Assembly (NCBI GenBank): GCA_965261925.1
Contig: OZ253486.1
Span: forward strand, 3,348,001-3,412,000
Direction: 5' to 3'
Length of the DNA stretch: 64,000 nucleotides
DNA from: Bin87 sp965261925
GTDB taxonomy: Bacteria; Chloroflexota; Dehalococcoidia; Lucifugimonadales; UBA3495
Shown here: one piece after another, positions 18,122 to 27,362 of the stretch
Numbering within the stretch: position 1 is the first letter of the stretch
Layout: every line of letters begins with the position of its first letter
Notes under the pieces: model-generated
Databases searched by the model: none
Told to the model about the DNA's origin: nothing
Seen by the model: the letters and a program-made list of their open reading frames with translations, nothing else
Program-made: the position numbers and the translations under genes

Positions 18122-21100
18122 ACAGGAACCCCCTCACGGCCTGACTGTAACGCTGGTAGACCAAGCCCATGCCCAGCATGAGGACGCCCAGGGTGACGAA
18201 AGCGGCAACGCGGTATTCCCTTTCCAGAAGAAATACGTCGAACGCGAACAGCTTGGCCACGGGCACCGCCAGCAGGGCAATGCCGGCCAGGCGGATATGG
18301 CTGGACTGGCGGGCGATGCCGACGCCAATCATCCCAATGGCGTACACGGCCCACAGCACGGTCAGCGAGAGTTGCTGGCCGCCGAAGGTGTCGACGTCCT
18401 GTCGGAAAGCCCTGGCGTCGAAGAAGTGGATTGCCTCCAGGGTCAGCCCCCACAAAGCTATGCAGTTTGCCGTGACCAGCAGCGCGGGAACGGCGTAAGT
18501 CTCGAAGCTGGCCAGTTCCGGCCGGGTGCGCCGGTACCACCAGGCGAAGGCCAGCGTCAGGACGATGACCAGTACGAAGGCCAGGAAATGCAGGTTCAGT
18601 ACCGGTATGAATCCGACGGGTAGCAGTTCGGCCATGAAGGTGTCGAAGGCCAGCAGCTTGAGCGCGGCCAGCGTCAGAATGGCCAATCCGGCCCAACGAA
18701 CGGTCGGAAGGCTTCGCCACAGGCCGACGGCGAGGACGACCGCGCCGTAAATGGCCCACAGGAAGGTCATGGACAGATATTTGGCGTTGATCGCAGCCTG
18801 CACGTATTGCCAGTTGGCGACGTTAGCCTCGTGCTGGGCGGCACGGCTGTCGAAGAAATGAATCACTTCCTGGTTCAATGTCCACAGGGCAACGAAGTTA
18901 GCCAACGCGACCAATGCCACGAACGCGTGGCGCTCATAACCGACGAGATGGGGCGATTCCCTCCGGAACCGCCAGGCGAGGACGGACAGCAGGGCCACGA
19001 CCAGCGCACAGGTCAAGAATTGGGCGTTCAGAACCGGCGTGAATCCCACGCGGGCCAGACTCACCGCGATGGTGTCCAAGGCGATCAGTTTGAAAATCGC
19101 CAGCCCCAACAGCGCCAGGCCGGCCCAGCGCGCCGGAGGCCAGCGTCGCCATAGGCCGGCGGCCGCCAGGACGGAGGCGTAGATTGCCCAGAGCGCTGTC
19201 AGGGAAAGGAACTTGGCGTTGGTCGCGCGCTGTTGAACCTGTTGATACGGCCCGAAGTCGGCCGAAAGCGCTCGGCTGTCAAAATAGCTGACAAGTTCAA
19301 GGCTGAGCGCGATTACAGTCAGCGCATTGGCGACGCCCAGCAGCGGCCACAAGGCGAACTCCTCCCATGGTTCCCGTCGCTCGCGGTAGAACCGGTAAAG
19401 GAATGCCGCCGCGTACAGGGCGGCGATCGTGGCGACCATGATGGGGAACCGCTCGTTGAGGAAGGGAGCAAAGTCGTCCAGATTGACCCGGCCGCCGTGC
19501 TTGAGCAGGTCGATCAACACCAGGTGTCCCAGAGCGACAACCAGTACTCCCAGGCCGAAGGCCCGCATCTGCCACCGGCCCAGGAGGAAAGCGGTGCCCA
19601 CCAGCGCCGCCCCCTCTGCGGCCCAGGCGACGGTGATCCACACCCCGGTTAGCTGGAGGGGTACGGCGATCGTGAGAAAAACGATCGCGATGGGCAGGGC
19701 AAAGAGTGCGATTTCCGCCGGGGTGGAGGGCCTCCGAATGGCCACGAAGGCGATCAGTGCGTAGAAGAGGGAAAGGCCCAGGGCAATGAGGCCGAACCAG
19801 TCCCGGTAGTCGTCCCAGAGAATGTGATAGGTGAGGGCAAAGAACACGATGGCGTTGAGGGTCATCAGGCCCAGGTCGCCGATGCCGGGCACGCGCCGCC
19901 ACAGCAGATGAAAGAGGCTGGTGGCGCCGGCGAGGATGAGGAACATGCCGCTGAGGGCGATCTGGGCCATGACGGGGTCGTAATCGGAGAACCGGCTGGT
20001 CCAGAAGAAGAAAACCCCATACGTGCCGGCCCAGCCGACCAGATTGAACCACCGCCAGTTGCGGAAGGTGGAAATCGCCAGGATGCCGGCGTCAACCACC
20101 AGGATGTAGACCAGGGCCAATCGAATGTCAGGGAGGTCGGGACCTAACAGGACCGGCACCAGGAATGCGCCGATTATGCCCAGCAGCGCGACGACGATGG
20201 ACTCATGACGCAGGGCCAGCAGGGAGGCCAGCGCTACGACCAGAGCCAGGAAGAGGAGGGCCACGTCGGGACGTATCAACTGGTACAGTCCGAAGGCGGC
20301 GTAGATGGACAGGTAGAGGATGACGGCTCCGGCCGCCGTTACCGGCTGCGCCCAGATGGGAACGCGGCGTTGGGCGTACTCGCCCACGCCCAGCAGGGCC
20401 AACCCCAGGACCACCCCAAGGATGATCCGCCCGGTATCACCGATCCAGTTGTTGTCGAAAGCCAGCTTCAGGAAAAAGCCGATGCCCAACACGAGCGCCA
20501 CGGCCCCGATGATGGCGAACCAGTTTCGGCCCAGCAGCCGTTCCCAATCGAGCGAAGGACTGAAAGCGGGCCAGACGCCGCCACCAACCGGGCCGCCGGA
20601 TGCGGTCTCGGCCGCAGGGACGGTTTGCGACACTGGAGCGACCGGTGGTGTCCGTACCGGCGGGGCGAGCAAGACATCCACCACGGGCGGTTCGGCATAG
20701 CTCCCAGTCGGCTCCGAGGGCAATTCGGTGGACGTTATGACGGTGGGCTGCTCCGGAAGACCCGAGCCCTCGGTTTGGGAATCGAGGCTATCCACCCGGC
20801 GCTGAAGATTCAGCAGGCGCCCGGAGGCATCCCGCAGGAGGTCGCGCAGATCGTCGATCTCAACCTGCAGGTTCTGCCTGGACGGGACGTTCGTTTCCGG
20901 TTCAAGTGGCTCCAGTTCCGATTGGACGGGAGCAGACAATACGCTTCCACAATTGCCGCAGAACGCCGCGGCTCCCGGGTTAGCGGTCCCGCACACCGGG
21001 CAAGTGTTTTCAGGCAAGGTAATGGTTTCGGAAGCGTATTCCCCGTAGGATGCAGAACCCCCATCCACGTCGAAACTGCCGGAGCCGTCCCGGTGCAACA

Positions 21101-21185
21101 GACAAAGTTCGGACCCGGTTGGCGCTGGTCCTCCGCAGACGACACATTTCGGCCGTGGGTTCAAACTCCTCAGAAAAATGAGCAT
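18105..21185 (-). CDS. DUF2339 polytopic membrane protein with zinc ribbons
   Basis: About 1026 residues. Start ATG 21185 is favoured by AGAGG 6 nt upstream over the TTG at 21203. The N-terminus has a CVVCGG knuckle and a full zinc ribbon (CPVCGTANPGAAAFCGNCG), then a short coiled coil (DLRDLLRDASGRLLNLQRR) and a Pro-rich linker. From about residue 230 on there are some two dozen membrane helices. A block of helices is repeated with a periplasmic helix that ends in IHFFDSRA or similar, seen three to four times (ALSADFG, AAQHEAN, AFRQDVD), so the protein arose by internal duplication. It forms an operon with DUF3999. Confidence 0.82.
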   Translation of the reverse strand: MLIFLRSLNPRPKCVVCGGPAPTGSELCLLHRDGSGSFDVDGGSASYGEYASETITLPENTCPVCGTANPGAAAFCGNCGSVLSAPVQSELEPLEPETNVPSRQNLQVEIDDLRDLLRDASGRLLNLQRRVDSLDSQTEGSGLPEQPTVITSTELPSEPTGSYAEPPVVDVLLAPPVRTPPVAPVSQTVPAAETASGGPVGGGVWPAFSPSLDWERLLGRNWFAIIGAVALVLGIGFFLKLAFDNNWIGDTGRIILGVVLGLALLGVGEYAQRRVPIWAQPVTAAGAVILYLSIYAAFGLYQLIRPDVALLFLALVVALASLLALRHESIVVALLGIIGAFLVPVLLGPDLPDIRLALVYILVVDAGILAISTFRNWRWFNLVGWAGTYGVFFFWTSRFSDYDPVMAQIALSGMFLILAGATSLFHLLWRRVPGIGDLGLMTLNAIVFFALTYHILWDDYRDWFGLIALGLSLFYALIAFVAIRRPSTPAEIALFALPIAIVFLTIAVPLQLTGVWITVAWAAEGAALVGTAFLLGRWQMRAFGLGVLVVALGHLVLIDLLKHGGRVNLDDFAPFLNERFPIMVATIAALYAAAFLYRFYRERREPWEEFALWPLLGVANALTVIALSLELVSYFDSRALSADFGPYQQVQQRATNAKFLSLTALWAIYASVLAAAGLWRRWPPARWAGLALLGLAIFKLIALDTIAVSLARVGFTPVLNAQFLTCALVVALLSVLAWRFRRESPHLVGYERHAFVALVALANFVALWTLNQEVIHFFDSRAAQHEANVANWQYVQAAINAKYLSMTFLWAIYGAVVLAVGLWRSLPTVRWAGLAILTLAALKLLAFDTFMAELLPVGFIPVLNLHFLAFVLVIVLTLAFAWWYRRTRPELASFETYAVPALLVTANCIALWGLTLEAIHFFDARAFRQDVDTFGGQQLSLTVLWAVYAIGMIGVGIARQSSHIRLAGIALLAVPVAKLFAFDVFLLEREYRVAAFVTLGVLMLGMGLVYQRYSQAVRGFLFGQRP

Positions 21186-21393
21186 CCGAAACCTCTGCTC
21201 CAACCGGCATACCTGCGCCTGGCGCGACCATCATTCGATGATGCGAGGGCCGTCGCTGCCAATATGTCCCGCGCCGACCGACGGGTTGGGGCCACAGAGG
21301 TAACTGGGAACTTCTGCCCATTTGCTTTCCTGCACGGTCGGTGCCGCTCTCGCTGGTTTTTGCACCAGCAGTCCGTGCGGGCAAAAGCCTACC

Positions 21394-21464
21394 ACACTAA
21401 ACTGAAGCCAAAGTCAAACGCGCATAGGCATGAGGTGAAATAGCGGCGTCATTAGTTTAGTGTG
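21394..21464. repeat. 71 bp mini-element with IS630-type ends
   Basis: CACACTAAACT at 21394 is the inverse of AGTTTAGTGTG at 21454-21464. Inside the left arm, GAAGCCAAAGTC matches the IS630 end at 10164 (GAAGCCAAGGTG). TA occurs at matching positions in both arms. Too short to code. Likely a relic or a very short MITE. Confidence 0.6.
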
Positions 21465-21590
21465 CACGCCAGCACGGCAAGGTTTGGTGTTGGGCATGAC
21501 CGATGGCCTTCGCTTGCTGTGGACAAGTCAGATGTAGTGTCCGCATCGGATATGGTTGCTCGTAATCCAATGAGAAGACAAGCCCGTCGT

Positions 21591-21630
21591 CAAAAACCCG
21601 CAGGGAGTTGCCCGACGAGCCGGGTTTTTG
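21591..21630. terminator. Strong hairpin, possible bidirectional terminator
   Basis: A perfect 10 bp stem, CAAAAACCCG with CGGGTTTTTG, around a 20 nt loop. A T-run is present in either direction. No intact gene ends here, so it may belong to a deleted one. The flanks 21465-21590 and 21631-21745 show no supported gene. Confidence 0.5.
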
Positions 21631-21745
21631 AGGAAACTCCTGACAACCTGGAAGAACCGCTTGCCAGGATTGCCGCTGAGAGCTTTCACCCTGAGGAAGC
21701 TTGGTGGGCGCAGCGCATGTTCTTGAATAGGGACTGACGATCGCA

Positions 21746-21940
21746 CGCTGCAACGCAGAGTGCAGCAGTGGCGCGGCATCATGGCCAAAAAGCTGGTCTA
21801 CGCCGCTGCCCGTGAGCCCATGGCGGAACCCCCTGCAATGCCGGAATTAGCGCTGGCTGGGGTTGGACCCCAGGTGCTAAAGTTTCGGTAACATTTCTCA
21901 ATGAGGCAACAGGAATCGGCAAATCTAGTTGACGCGGGAC
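21746..21940 (+). pseudogene. 3' remnant and right end of the integrase-core IS
   Basis: Reads LQRRVQQWRGIMAKK and ends PQVLKFR with a stop at 21891, matching the C-terminus of the transposase at 31457-32995 (LQRRVKEWRGIMAKN, SQVLEFR). The following TTCGGTAACATTT, GAGGCAACAG and CTAGTTGACGCGGGACAG resemble the ends at 31330 and 32990. Confidence 0.8.
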
Positions 21941-21952
21941 AGCAGGGTTCCT

Positions 21953-22102
21953 TCACCGTCGCTCAGGGCGCGGTACCGGTCGAAAGCGAAGGCTCGGTGT
22001 CTGCGTCTCCGAGGGAACGGCCTCCGGTTGTTCTTCGCCGCAACCGGAAAGTGCCGTCACCAGGAGAAAAGCCGCCACCACCGACCAGATCCGGAGCGAC
22101 AT
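21953..22102 (-). CDS. Short lipoprotein, apparently truncated
   Basis: 49 residues with a lipoprotein signal peptide: IWSVVAAFLLVTALSGC, with Cys as the lipobox residue. The start matches that of the larger lipoprotein at 24475 (MSLRIWSVV and MKLRIWSVV), but the chain ends soon after at a joint with the integrase-IS remnant. It begins 26 nt after the plsY stop and is probably co-transcribed with it. Confidence 0.6.
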   Translation of the reverse strand: MSLRIWSVVAAFLLVTALSGCGEEQPEAVPSETQTPSLRFRPVPRPERR

Positions 22103-22128
22103 TCCCGACCGCCCGGCTTTTTCAGCGG

Positions 22129-22752
22129 CTATTCGACGAAGCGGAAAGACAGCAATCTTCGCCACTGTTTGTTCTGGACCAACGCCGAGATCTGCCTGCG
22201 AAAACCGAAAAGATACGTCGCCCCGGCTAGAACTGTAAGTAATATGCTCAACATCACCATTGGCCATTCGGTCTCGACGATGATCAAAGCTATGCAGACG
22301 AGCACGTATCCCGTAGCGGCGCCCAAGACCACGTTGCGAAACAAGATCATGACCAAAGCGATGGCGATGAGGCAGACGGCGGTGACAGCGGGAAACAGGC
22401 CCAGCGACACGCCCATCAGTACCGCCGCGCCCTTGCCGCCCCGAAATTGCAGGAACACCGGCCAATTGTGGCCTATCAAAACCAGGGAAGCGGTGGCGAA
22501 TATGGTCCATTCCGGAGCGTTGACGAGTGTCGGAACCAGGACGGACAGCGCGCCCTTCCCGACGTCCAGCGCCAGAACTGCCAGCGCGCCCATGATCCCA
22601 AGGCGTTTGTAGGTGTTGAGCGTTCCCGCGTTACGGGTTCCCGTTTGCCGCACGTCCTCGCCGGTCTTGAAACGCACCAGAAGGTAGGACGGCGACACCG
22701 ACCCCACCAGATATGCGGCCACTGCCAGCATTATTCCGATTGCAGTTTCCAA
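22129..22752 (-). CDS. plsY: Glycerol-3-phosphate acyltransferase PlsY
   Basis: 207 residues, the usual size. An integral membrane enzyme that transfers an acyl group from acyl-phosphate to glycerol-3-phosphate, the first step in phospholipid synthesis. Conserved blocks are GSVSPSYLLVR, the Gly/Asn-rich TGTRNAGTLNTYKR, and GHNWPVFLQFRGGKGAA, with five or so membrane helices. The start is taken as TTG 22752, with GGGAGG 5 nt upstream; the ATG seven codons later would trim the first helix. The IS5 copy 2 begins about 190 bp upstream. A short lipoprotein gene follows. Confidence 0.9.
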   Translation of the reverse strand: METAIGIMLAVAAYLVGSVSPSYLLVRFKTGEDVRQTGTRNAGTLNTYKRLGIMGALAVLALDVGKGALSVLVPTLVNAPEWTIFATASLVLIGHNWPVFLQFRGGKGAAVLMGVSLGLFPAVTAVCLIAIALVMILFRNVVLGAATGYVLVCIALIIVETEWPMVMLSILLTVLAGATYLFGFRRQISALVQNKQWRRLLSFRFVE

Positions 22753-22942
22753 TTGCCCTCCCGTTGAGCGCCGACCGGGTTCGAAGGATTTTTCCTGGCC
22801 CGGCCCCGAACCATACGGCTGTCCGAGTTGAGCTCTGCGACCTGGCGCCTTACCTTGGTGATTCCGGTGTTCTGGACATTGAGGCACCTCATCCTGGCCG
22901 CTGCTACGGCCCTGCGTGGCGCGACCAGCGCTAAGCGTTGAA

Positions 22943-23772
22943 CTAGGTTCTGTTGACATTTGGTTATAATGGAAATATGTCAAGACTTACGCTCTCAACA
23001 GGTCAGTGGACCAAGGTTCTCCAGTTCCTGCAAGGACGCGCCGACCTGTATGTTGGTCGGGAAGAGGAATGTCGCCGTTTCATCGAAGCCGTGCTCTGGG
23101 TGGCCCGCTCCGGCGCCCAATGGCGGCTCCTCCCAGCCGAGTATGGGAATTGGAACAGCGTCTACAAAAGGTTTGCCCGCTGGAGCGACCGGGGTATCTG
23201 GGAACTGCTGCATCAGCATTGCGCCGACGACCCGGATCTGGAATACCTCATCATCGACCGCACCGTATTATCGACAGCACCGTGGTCCGGGCCCATCCCT
23301 GCGCCGCCGGAGCGCCCCCCAAAAAGGCGGCCAGGCGGCCCAGGCCCTGGGCCGGAGCCGCGGCGGGTTCAGCACCAAGGTCCACGTGAGCGTGGATGCC
23401 TTGGGCAATCCCTTGCGGTTCATCCTGACTGGGGGGCAAAAGCACGACATCACCCAGGCCCAGGGGCTGATCGCCGATCATGCCGGAGAGTACGTGATTG
23501 CCGACAAGGGGTATGATTCCCGTGAGTTTCGCCAGTACATCCTGGAACGAGGCATGCGTCCGGTCATACCGCCACGCTCCAACCGTAAGGAACCCCAAGC
23601 CTACGATGCTTGCCTCTACCGAGAGCGGCACCTGGTGGAATGCTTCATCAACAAGATCAAGCACTATCGCCGGGTATTCTCCCGGTTTGAGAAGCTGGAC
23701 GCCAGATACCTGGGCTTCCTTCACTTTACCGCTGCCCTCATTTGGTTACGATGAAATGTCAACACAGCCTAG
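22943..23772 (+). mobile_element. IS5-family element, copy 2 (defective)
   Basis: Same family as 2493-3309, with ends CTAGGTTCTGTTGACATTT and the complement of AAATGTCAACACAGCCTAG. Both ends again abut CTAG. The transposase is frameshifted. Confidence 0.88.
22977..23754 (+). pseudogene. IS5-family transposase, frameshifted by a short duplication
   Basis: Starts MSRLTLSTGQWTKVLQF and keeps the block RSGAQWRLLPAEYGNW. Near 23252-23285 the first Asp motif is present twice in tandem (ATCATCGACCGCACCGT then ATTATCGACAGCACCGT), which shifts the frame. A second shift lies at CCCCCCAAAAAGG near 23318. After this the C-terminal half is normal (VIADKGYDS, YRERHLVECFINKIKHYRR). Compared with the intact copy at 2533, the protein cannot be made without two frame corrections. 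Confidence 0.85.
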
Positions 23773-23802
23773 TCCTGCTCTTCGGGTTTGGCGTTCCGGG
23801 GG

Positions 23803-24475
23803 CTAATCCCTGCCAAGGGACTTGAGCGGGGCTCCGGAGAATATCTTGGTCCAGCCGGTTTGAGTGTGCAGCGCCGAGGGCTTGATCCCACCTATCTGCT
23901 GCCCATTTTCCCGGCAATGCTGGGTGACAGTCTCGCGGGCGTCCGGCTCCAGCCGAAATACCCTGACGCTAGCCAGCTGCCCCAAGTCCCGACAATAGCG
24001 ACAGTGGTAGTTGAGCCGCAAAGCCTCCTCGGCCTGGATCCCCAAGGACTGGAGTTCCAGGTCTGTCGCAGACCTCCTGGCGGTTCAGCCCTCCATACGC
24101 CACGTCCATCAAGGGGATGGAGTGAATGTTGCGGCTGGTCAGGACCTGCTGTCGTAAATAGTCCAGCCTCATTCCGGCGTCCAACACCGGCATTCCCTTG
24201 TGGTTGGGGGCAAATACCAGCCCCATGTACAGGCCAGCCAATGCACGATGCAGCAGTTCGCCCAGGTCCGCTGATCCCACGGATGAGATAGACCGATCCC
24301 TGTCCGAACGCAGTTCCTCCACCGCCGTTGGAGCTGCAAGAACGGAGATGGTCAAGTTGGCCTCAGTCGGTGCCTGCGTCGCCGACGAGACGGCTGACGG
24401 GAGTTCCTCCCCGCAACCGGCAAGTCCCGCCAACAGGAGCAAAGCCGTGACCACCGACCAGATCCGGAGCTTCAT
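23803..24475 (-). pseudogene. Lipoprotein of unknown function, one frameshift
   Basis: Starts at ATG 24475 with a lipoprotein signal (IWSVVTALLLLAGLAGC). A Thr/Ala-rich linker precedes a folded part (LLHRALAGLYMGLVFAPNHK, LDYLRQQVLTSRNIHSIP). The frame breaks near 24065 and resumes as LELQSLGIQAEEALRLNYHC with a CRYC pair, ending SLGRD. The full product would be about 224 residues. The start overlaps the stop of the upstream membrane gene (ATGA). The signal peptide resembles that of the 21953 lipoprotein, so the two are probably paralogues. No family is recognised. Confidence 0.6.
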
Positions 24476-24747
24476 TCCGGACTGTCCCGATGGCGCAAGT
24501 TCCGTTTCAACCGCATCGCGAACTGCATAGCCATTGCGCTGAAGGACAACGAGGAAGTAGTGGCGAATTTCGTAGTCAGAACTATCGCCGCCACTTTCAC
24601 TGCGTACAGCATCGTCCAACCCAAGGTGACGTTGCCGGAAAGGTCCGGCCCGCAGGTGAATGTATACCGGTTGGGTTCGCCGGGCACCGGAACCACGCCC
24701 CCGGTGTCAACCACATGGGCCAGTGACACCACCGCCAGCACCCCCAC
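24472..24747 (-). CDS. Small membrane protein, 5' end cut by ISNCY
   Basis: Two hydrophobic segments (VGVLAVVSLAHVV and MLYAVKVAAIVLTTKFA) flank a short loop containing FTCGPDLSGN, followed by a basic tail. The frame stays open past GTG 24747 up to the ISNCY end, so the true N-terminus has probably been lost. The stop overlaps the start of the following lipoprotein gene by four bases, which indicates an operon. The function is not known. Confidence 0.5.
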   Translation of the reverse strand: MGVLAVVSLAHVVDTGGVVPVPGEPNRYTFTCGPDLSGNVTLGWTMLYAVKVAAIVLTTKFATTSSLSFSAMAMQFAMRLKRNLRHRDSPE

Positions 24748-24770
24748 GGCTGAGCCAACTGCCAGACTGT

Positions 24771-26446
24771 TGTTGTCCAGCGAATCCGTCCCTATAAATG
24801 GAAAGCGAAAATGTCCGCATGGCTAGTTGACGACGGTGGTGGATTTGCGTAGCGCCAGCAGCTTGGCGCGTTCCTTGGCGCGTTCCTTGGCGCTGAGTTT
24901 CTTGGTGGGCGGTTTCTCGGCGTAGGCGTACTTGCGCACGGTCACGCGGGATATGCCCAGTTCCCGTGAGATGGCCCGCAGGGACAGCCCTTTCAGCCGG
25001 CCCTTCTGGATCGCCTTCCACCGGGCCAGTTGGGTTGGCGTGGGCGTACGCGTCCACGGGTTCGATGTCTTGCTGGCGGCGTCCTTCGCAGCGGCGTCCT
25101 TGCCGGCGACGGGTTTTAGGGCAGGCGCGGCCGGACGCACCGGTTCCAGGGCGGCCAGACGGCGCTGTTGCGACCTGCTGATGTGGTGATCCCCCACGCT
25201 GCTGACCACGCGTTTGAGCTCAGGGCCAGGGGACCAGGCGGTGACACCCGCCCATAGGGCGCCCATGCGCGGCGGTGGTTCCTGGGTGGCCACGCGACGG
25301 CCCTCGTACCTGACGATGAGTTGGCCGTTGGGTCGTTCCAGCACCTCCACCCGCAGTCCGGCGTAGCTGGTGCGCTCCCGGTCGGGCAGCAGCTGGAGGA
25401 CCCGCCAGTTGTACTTCACCGTGTTGTCCCGGCCCACCTTGCGGGTGTCCTTGAAGCACAGGATCTCGGAGAGGATCAGGTCGGGGTCCGCCGGGCGGTA
25501 GGCCGGTTCCGGATGGTCAGGCTGGACGGCGAAGCGGGCGTTGTAGCGGGGCAGGAAGTCCTGCAGCACCGCCGTGGCCTGATCCATGGTCCTGGCATCG
25601 GACAGGCGCAGTTCGGTAACCAAGCGGTCCTGGAAAGTCCCCGCGGCCCGTTCCACCCGGCCCTTGGCCTGCGGAGAGCGGGCGAAAATCTGCCGGATCC
25701 CCAGTTCCTGCAGGGACCGGGTGAACTGAGTAGCTTCCGCCGCGGTCTCCGGCTTGCGGGCGTTGTGCTTGAATACCGCATGGCGGTCGCTGTAGAGCGC
25801 CAACGGAATGCCCCAGCGCTCGATCAGGCCCTCCAGTAGCGTGAAGTAGCCAGCGGTGTTCTCGCTGATGCAAAACACGGCGTTGACCACGGCGCTGGTG
25901 GCGTCGTCCACCGCCAGCAGCAGGGCGAATTTGGTACCTCGGTCCTCCAACCAGGCGTGATGGCTGCCGTCCAGTTGCAGCAGCATCCCCGCCTGGGGCA
26001 TCCGCTGGCGACGAAAACGGTGCTGCGGCGAGCGCCGACTCCGCGGACTGCCGATGCCCGCCTTGGCGAGAATGCGGCGCACCGTGGGCCGGCTCAGGTC
26101 GATGCCTTCACGTTCGCTGAGCAGTTCGGTGAGGTGGGTGTGGTTGGCGCCTTCGTAGCGGCCGGTGGCCAGTTCCACCACGGCGGCAGCCTCGGCGGAC
26201 GGGATAGCATTGTGGGGACGGCGGCCACGGTTGCCGTGGGCCAGTGCGGTGGCGCCATCTTGGCGATAAGCCGCCAGCAGCCGGCGAGCATGGCGCGGGG
26301 ACACCCCTAGCACCTCGGCGGCCTGGACGATGGCAACCTGGTATTCCAAAACGGAGTTCAGCACGGAAAGTCTGGCTTGTTCTTTTTGGTTCAACGTAAC
26401 GTCCTTCATGGTAAGGACATTTTCGCTGACCAGTTAATGGGTGACA
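24771..26446 (-). mobile_element. ISNCY-type element, copy 1
   Basis: Outer ends begin TGTTGTCCAGCGAATCCGTCC (left) and TGTCACCCATTAACTGG (right, complement), each with an AGCGAAAATGTCC box. This is the same end design as in the three other ISNCY copies at 35350, 53338 and 57496. A clear target duplication was not found. Confidence 0.75.
24823..26409 (-). CDS. ISNCY-family transposase (intact)
   Basis: 528 residues. An N-terminal helix-turn-helix (QAAEVLGVSPRHARRLLAAYR, then ALAHGNRGRRP) is followed by an integrase-like DDE core: LLQLDGSHHAWL (Asp), ALYSDRHAVFK (Asp) and SPQAKGRVERAAGTF (Glu). A second helix-turn-helix is near the C-terminus (LSLRAISRELGISRVTVRKY). It shares roughly half its residues with the 35411/57557 proteins and is closer to the relic at 60447. 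The ATG 26409 follows directly on the IS end. Confidence 0.88.
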   Translation of the reverse strand: MKDVTLNQKEQARLSVLNSVLEYQVAIVQAAEVLGVSPRHARRLLAAYRQDGATALAHGNRGRRPHNAIPSAEAAAVVELATGRYEGANHTHLTELLSEREGIDLSRPTVRRILAKAGIGSPRSRRSPQHRFRRQRMPQAGMLLQLDGSHHAWLEDRGTKFALLLAVDDATSAVVNAVFCISENTAGYFTLLEGLIERWGIPLALYSDRHAVFKHNARKPETAAEATQFTRSLQELGIRQIFARSPQAKGRVERAAGTFQDRLVTELRLSDARTMDQATAVLQDFLPRYNARFAVQPDHPEPAYRPADPDLILSEILCFKDTRKVGRDNTVKYNWRVLQLLPDRERTSYAGLRVEVLERPNGQLIVRYEGRRVATQEPPPRMGALWAGVTAWSPGPELKRVVSSVGDHHISRSQQRRLAALEPVRPAAPALKPVAGKDAAAKDAASKTSNPWTRTPTPTQLARWKAIQKGRLKGLSLRAISRELGISRVTVRKYAYAEKPPTKKLSAKERAKERAKLLALRKSTTVVN

Positions 26447-26845
26447 GAATCGTAGATCAGCAACAAAAGCCGGGTCAATGACCGCGTAAATTCACAACGC
26501 TGGACAACCGGATCCCGGACGGCGAATTGCGACGAAAAGTGGCGAATGGCACATCTGGCACATCCGACACCAAAGACCAATCAACGCCCTAAATGGCTGT
26601 TATCGGCGGTTAGTGCCACTGACGGGGGATAAACCGATGGCTCTTTCGCCGGCAAAAACTACACAAATCCCAGAACTCCCCCATATCATATAGTTAAATG
26701 GTTAAGGGGCTGCATTTTCGGGCGACGCCGACCCCGCGTTACGGGGGCAAGGCAACAGTCGTTGACGATGGCGATTGCCAAAGCTTTCCGAATCCGGCAA
26801 AACCGGCCCCGGCGGTTCACGCACTGTAGGGCGACAGGAGTGAAC
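26447..26845. other. Intergenic, nothing recognised
   Basis: 400 bp without a supported gene. It must hold the promoter of the gene at 26846, but no convincing -35/-10 pair was seen. Confidence 0.4.
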
Positions 26846-27199
26846 ATGCCAGATAAGCTACCTGACAGCAGAGAGGGTAGGATGGTCAAGTCTTACCTTA
26901 TCTTGATTGCGGCAGCCACACGACGGCAGACAAACACCTATGGAGATTTGGGCCACCATCTCGGCGTTGCTCCCGTCGCTACGCCACACTTGAATGATGT
27001 AGCCAACTTTTGCCTTCAAAAGGGACACCCCGATCTGACCTTCCTTGTGGTGAACAGCGAGACGGGATTGACCGGGAGCAATCCCGACCCCAAGACAGAC
27101 CTCAGACGCCGGGAGGAAGTGTATCGACACGAGTGGCTGGACTACGCACCGCCATCCCCTGCTGACTGGATCTCTTTGCAGGGATCGTCAAGTATATAA
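26846..27199 (+). CDS. Conserved hypothetical protein, family A second member
   Basis: 117 residues from ATG 26846 (AGGAG 7 nt upstream). Features in order: a helix (VKSYLILIAAATRRQTN), TYGDLGHHLGV, a helix HLNDVANFCLQKGH, a strand LTFLVVNSETGL, and a C-terminal helix with YRHEWLDY. The order matches the 12276-12608 protein, so a shared fold is likely, though identity is low. A terminator follows at 27243. Confidence 0.6.
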   Translation: MPDKLPDSREGRMVKSYLILIAAATRRQTNTYGDLGHHLGVAPVATPHLNDVANFCLQKGHPDLTFLVVNSETGLTGSNPDPKTDLRRREEVYRHEWLDYAPPSPADWISLQGSSSI

Positions 27200-27242
27200 T
27201 TCCCTTTTTCTTCCTGTTGGTGTCATTGCCCACCTCCAAACG

Positions 27243-27280
27243 CCCCGTCGGAATAACGGCTTCCGGCGGGGTTTCTCTTT
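27243..27280 (+). terminator. Rho-independent terminator
   Basis: Stem CCCCGTCGG with CCGGCGGGG (one G-T pair), an 11 nt loop, then TTTCTCTTT. It ends the gene at 26846. Confidence 0.8.
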
Positions 27281-27319
27281 CGCTATCTCATATGCATCAC
27301 CTCCTCGTGCTAAATCGAT

Positions 27320-27349
27320 GAGCCCACCCCGAAGCTTTGGGGTGGGCTC
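27320..27349 (-). terminator. Terminator of the LRR lipoprotein gene
   Basis: A perfect 11 bp stem (GAGCCCACCCC with GGGGTGGGCTC) and an 8 nt loop, 13 nt after the stop at 27363. On the minus strand it is followed by ATCGATTTAG. Confidence 0.75.
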
Positions 27350-27362
27350 TCGGCGTTGCGGG

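Noticed and set aside
17396..18181. Plus-strand frame of 261 residues
   Set aside because: Antisense to DUF3999; no ribosome site or domain.
20205..21443. Long plus-strand frame of 412 residues
   Set aside because: It is antisense to the DUF2339 gene, has low-complexity Gln/Gly/Arg composition and no motif. It is a shadow frame caused by high GC.
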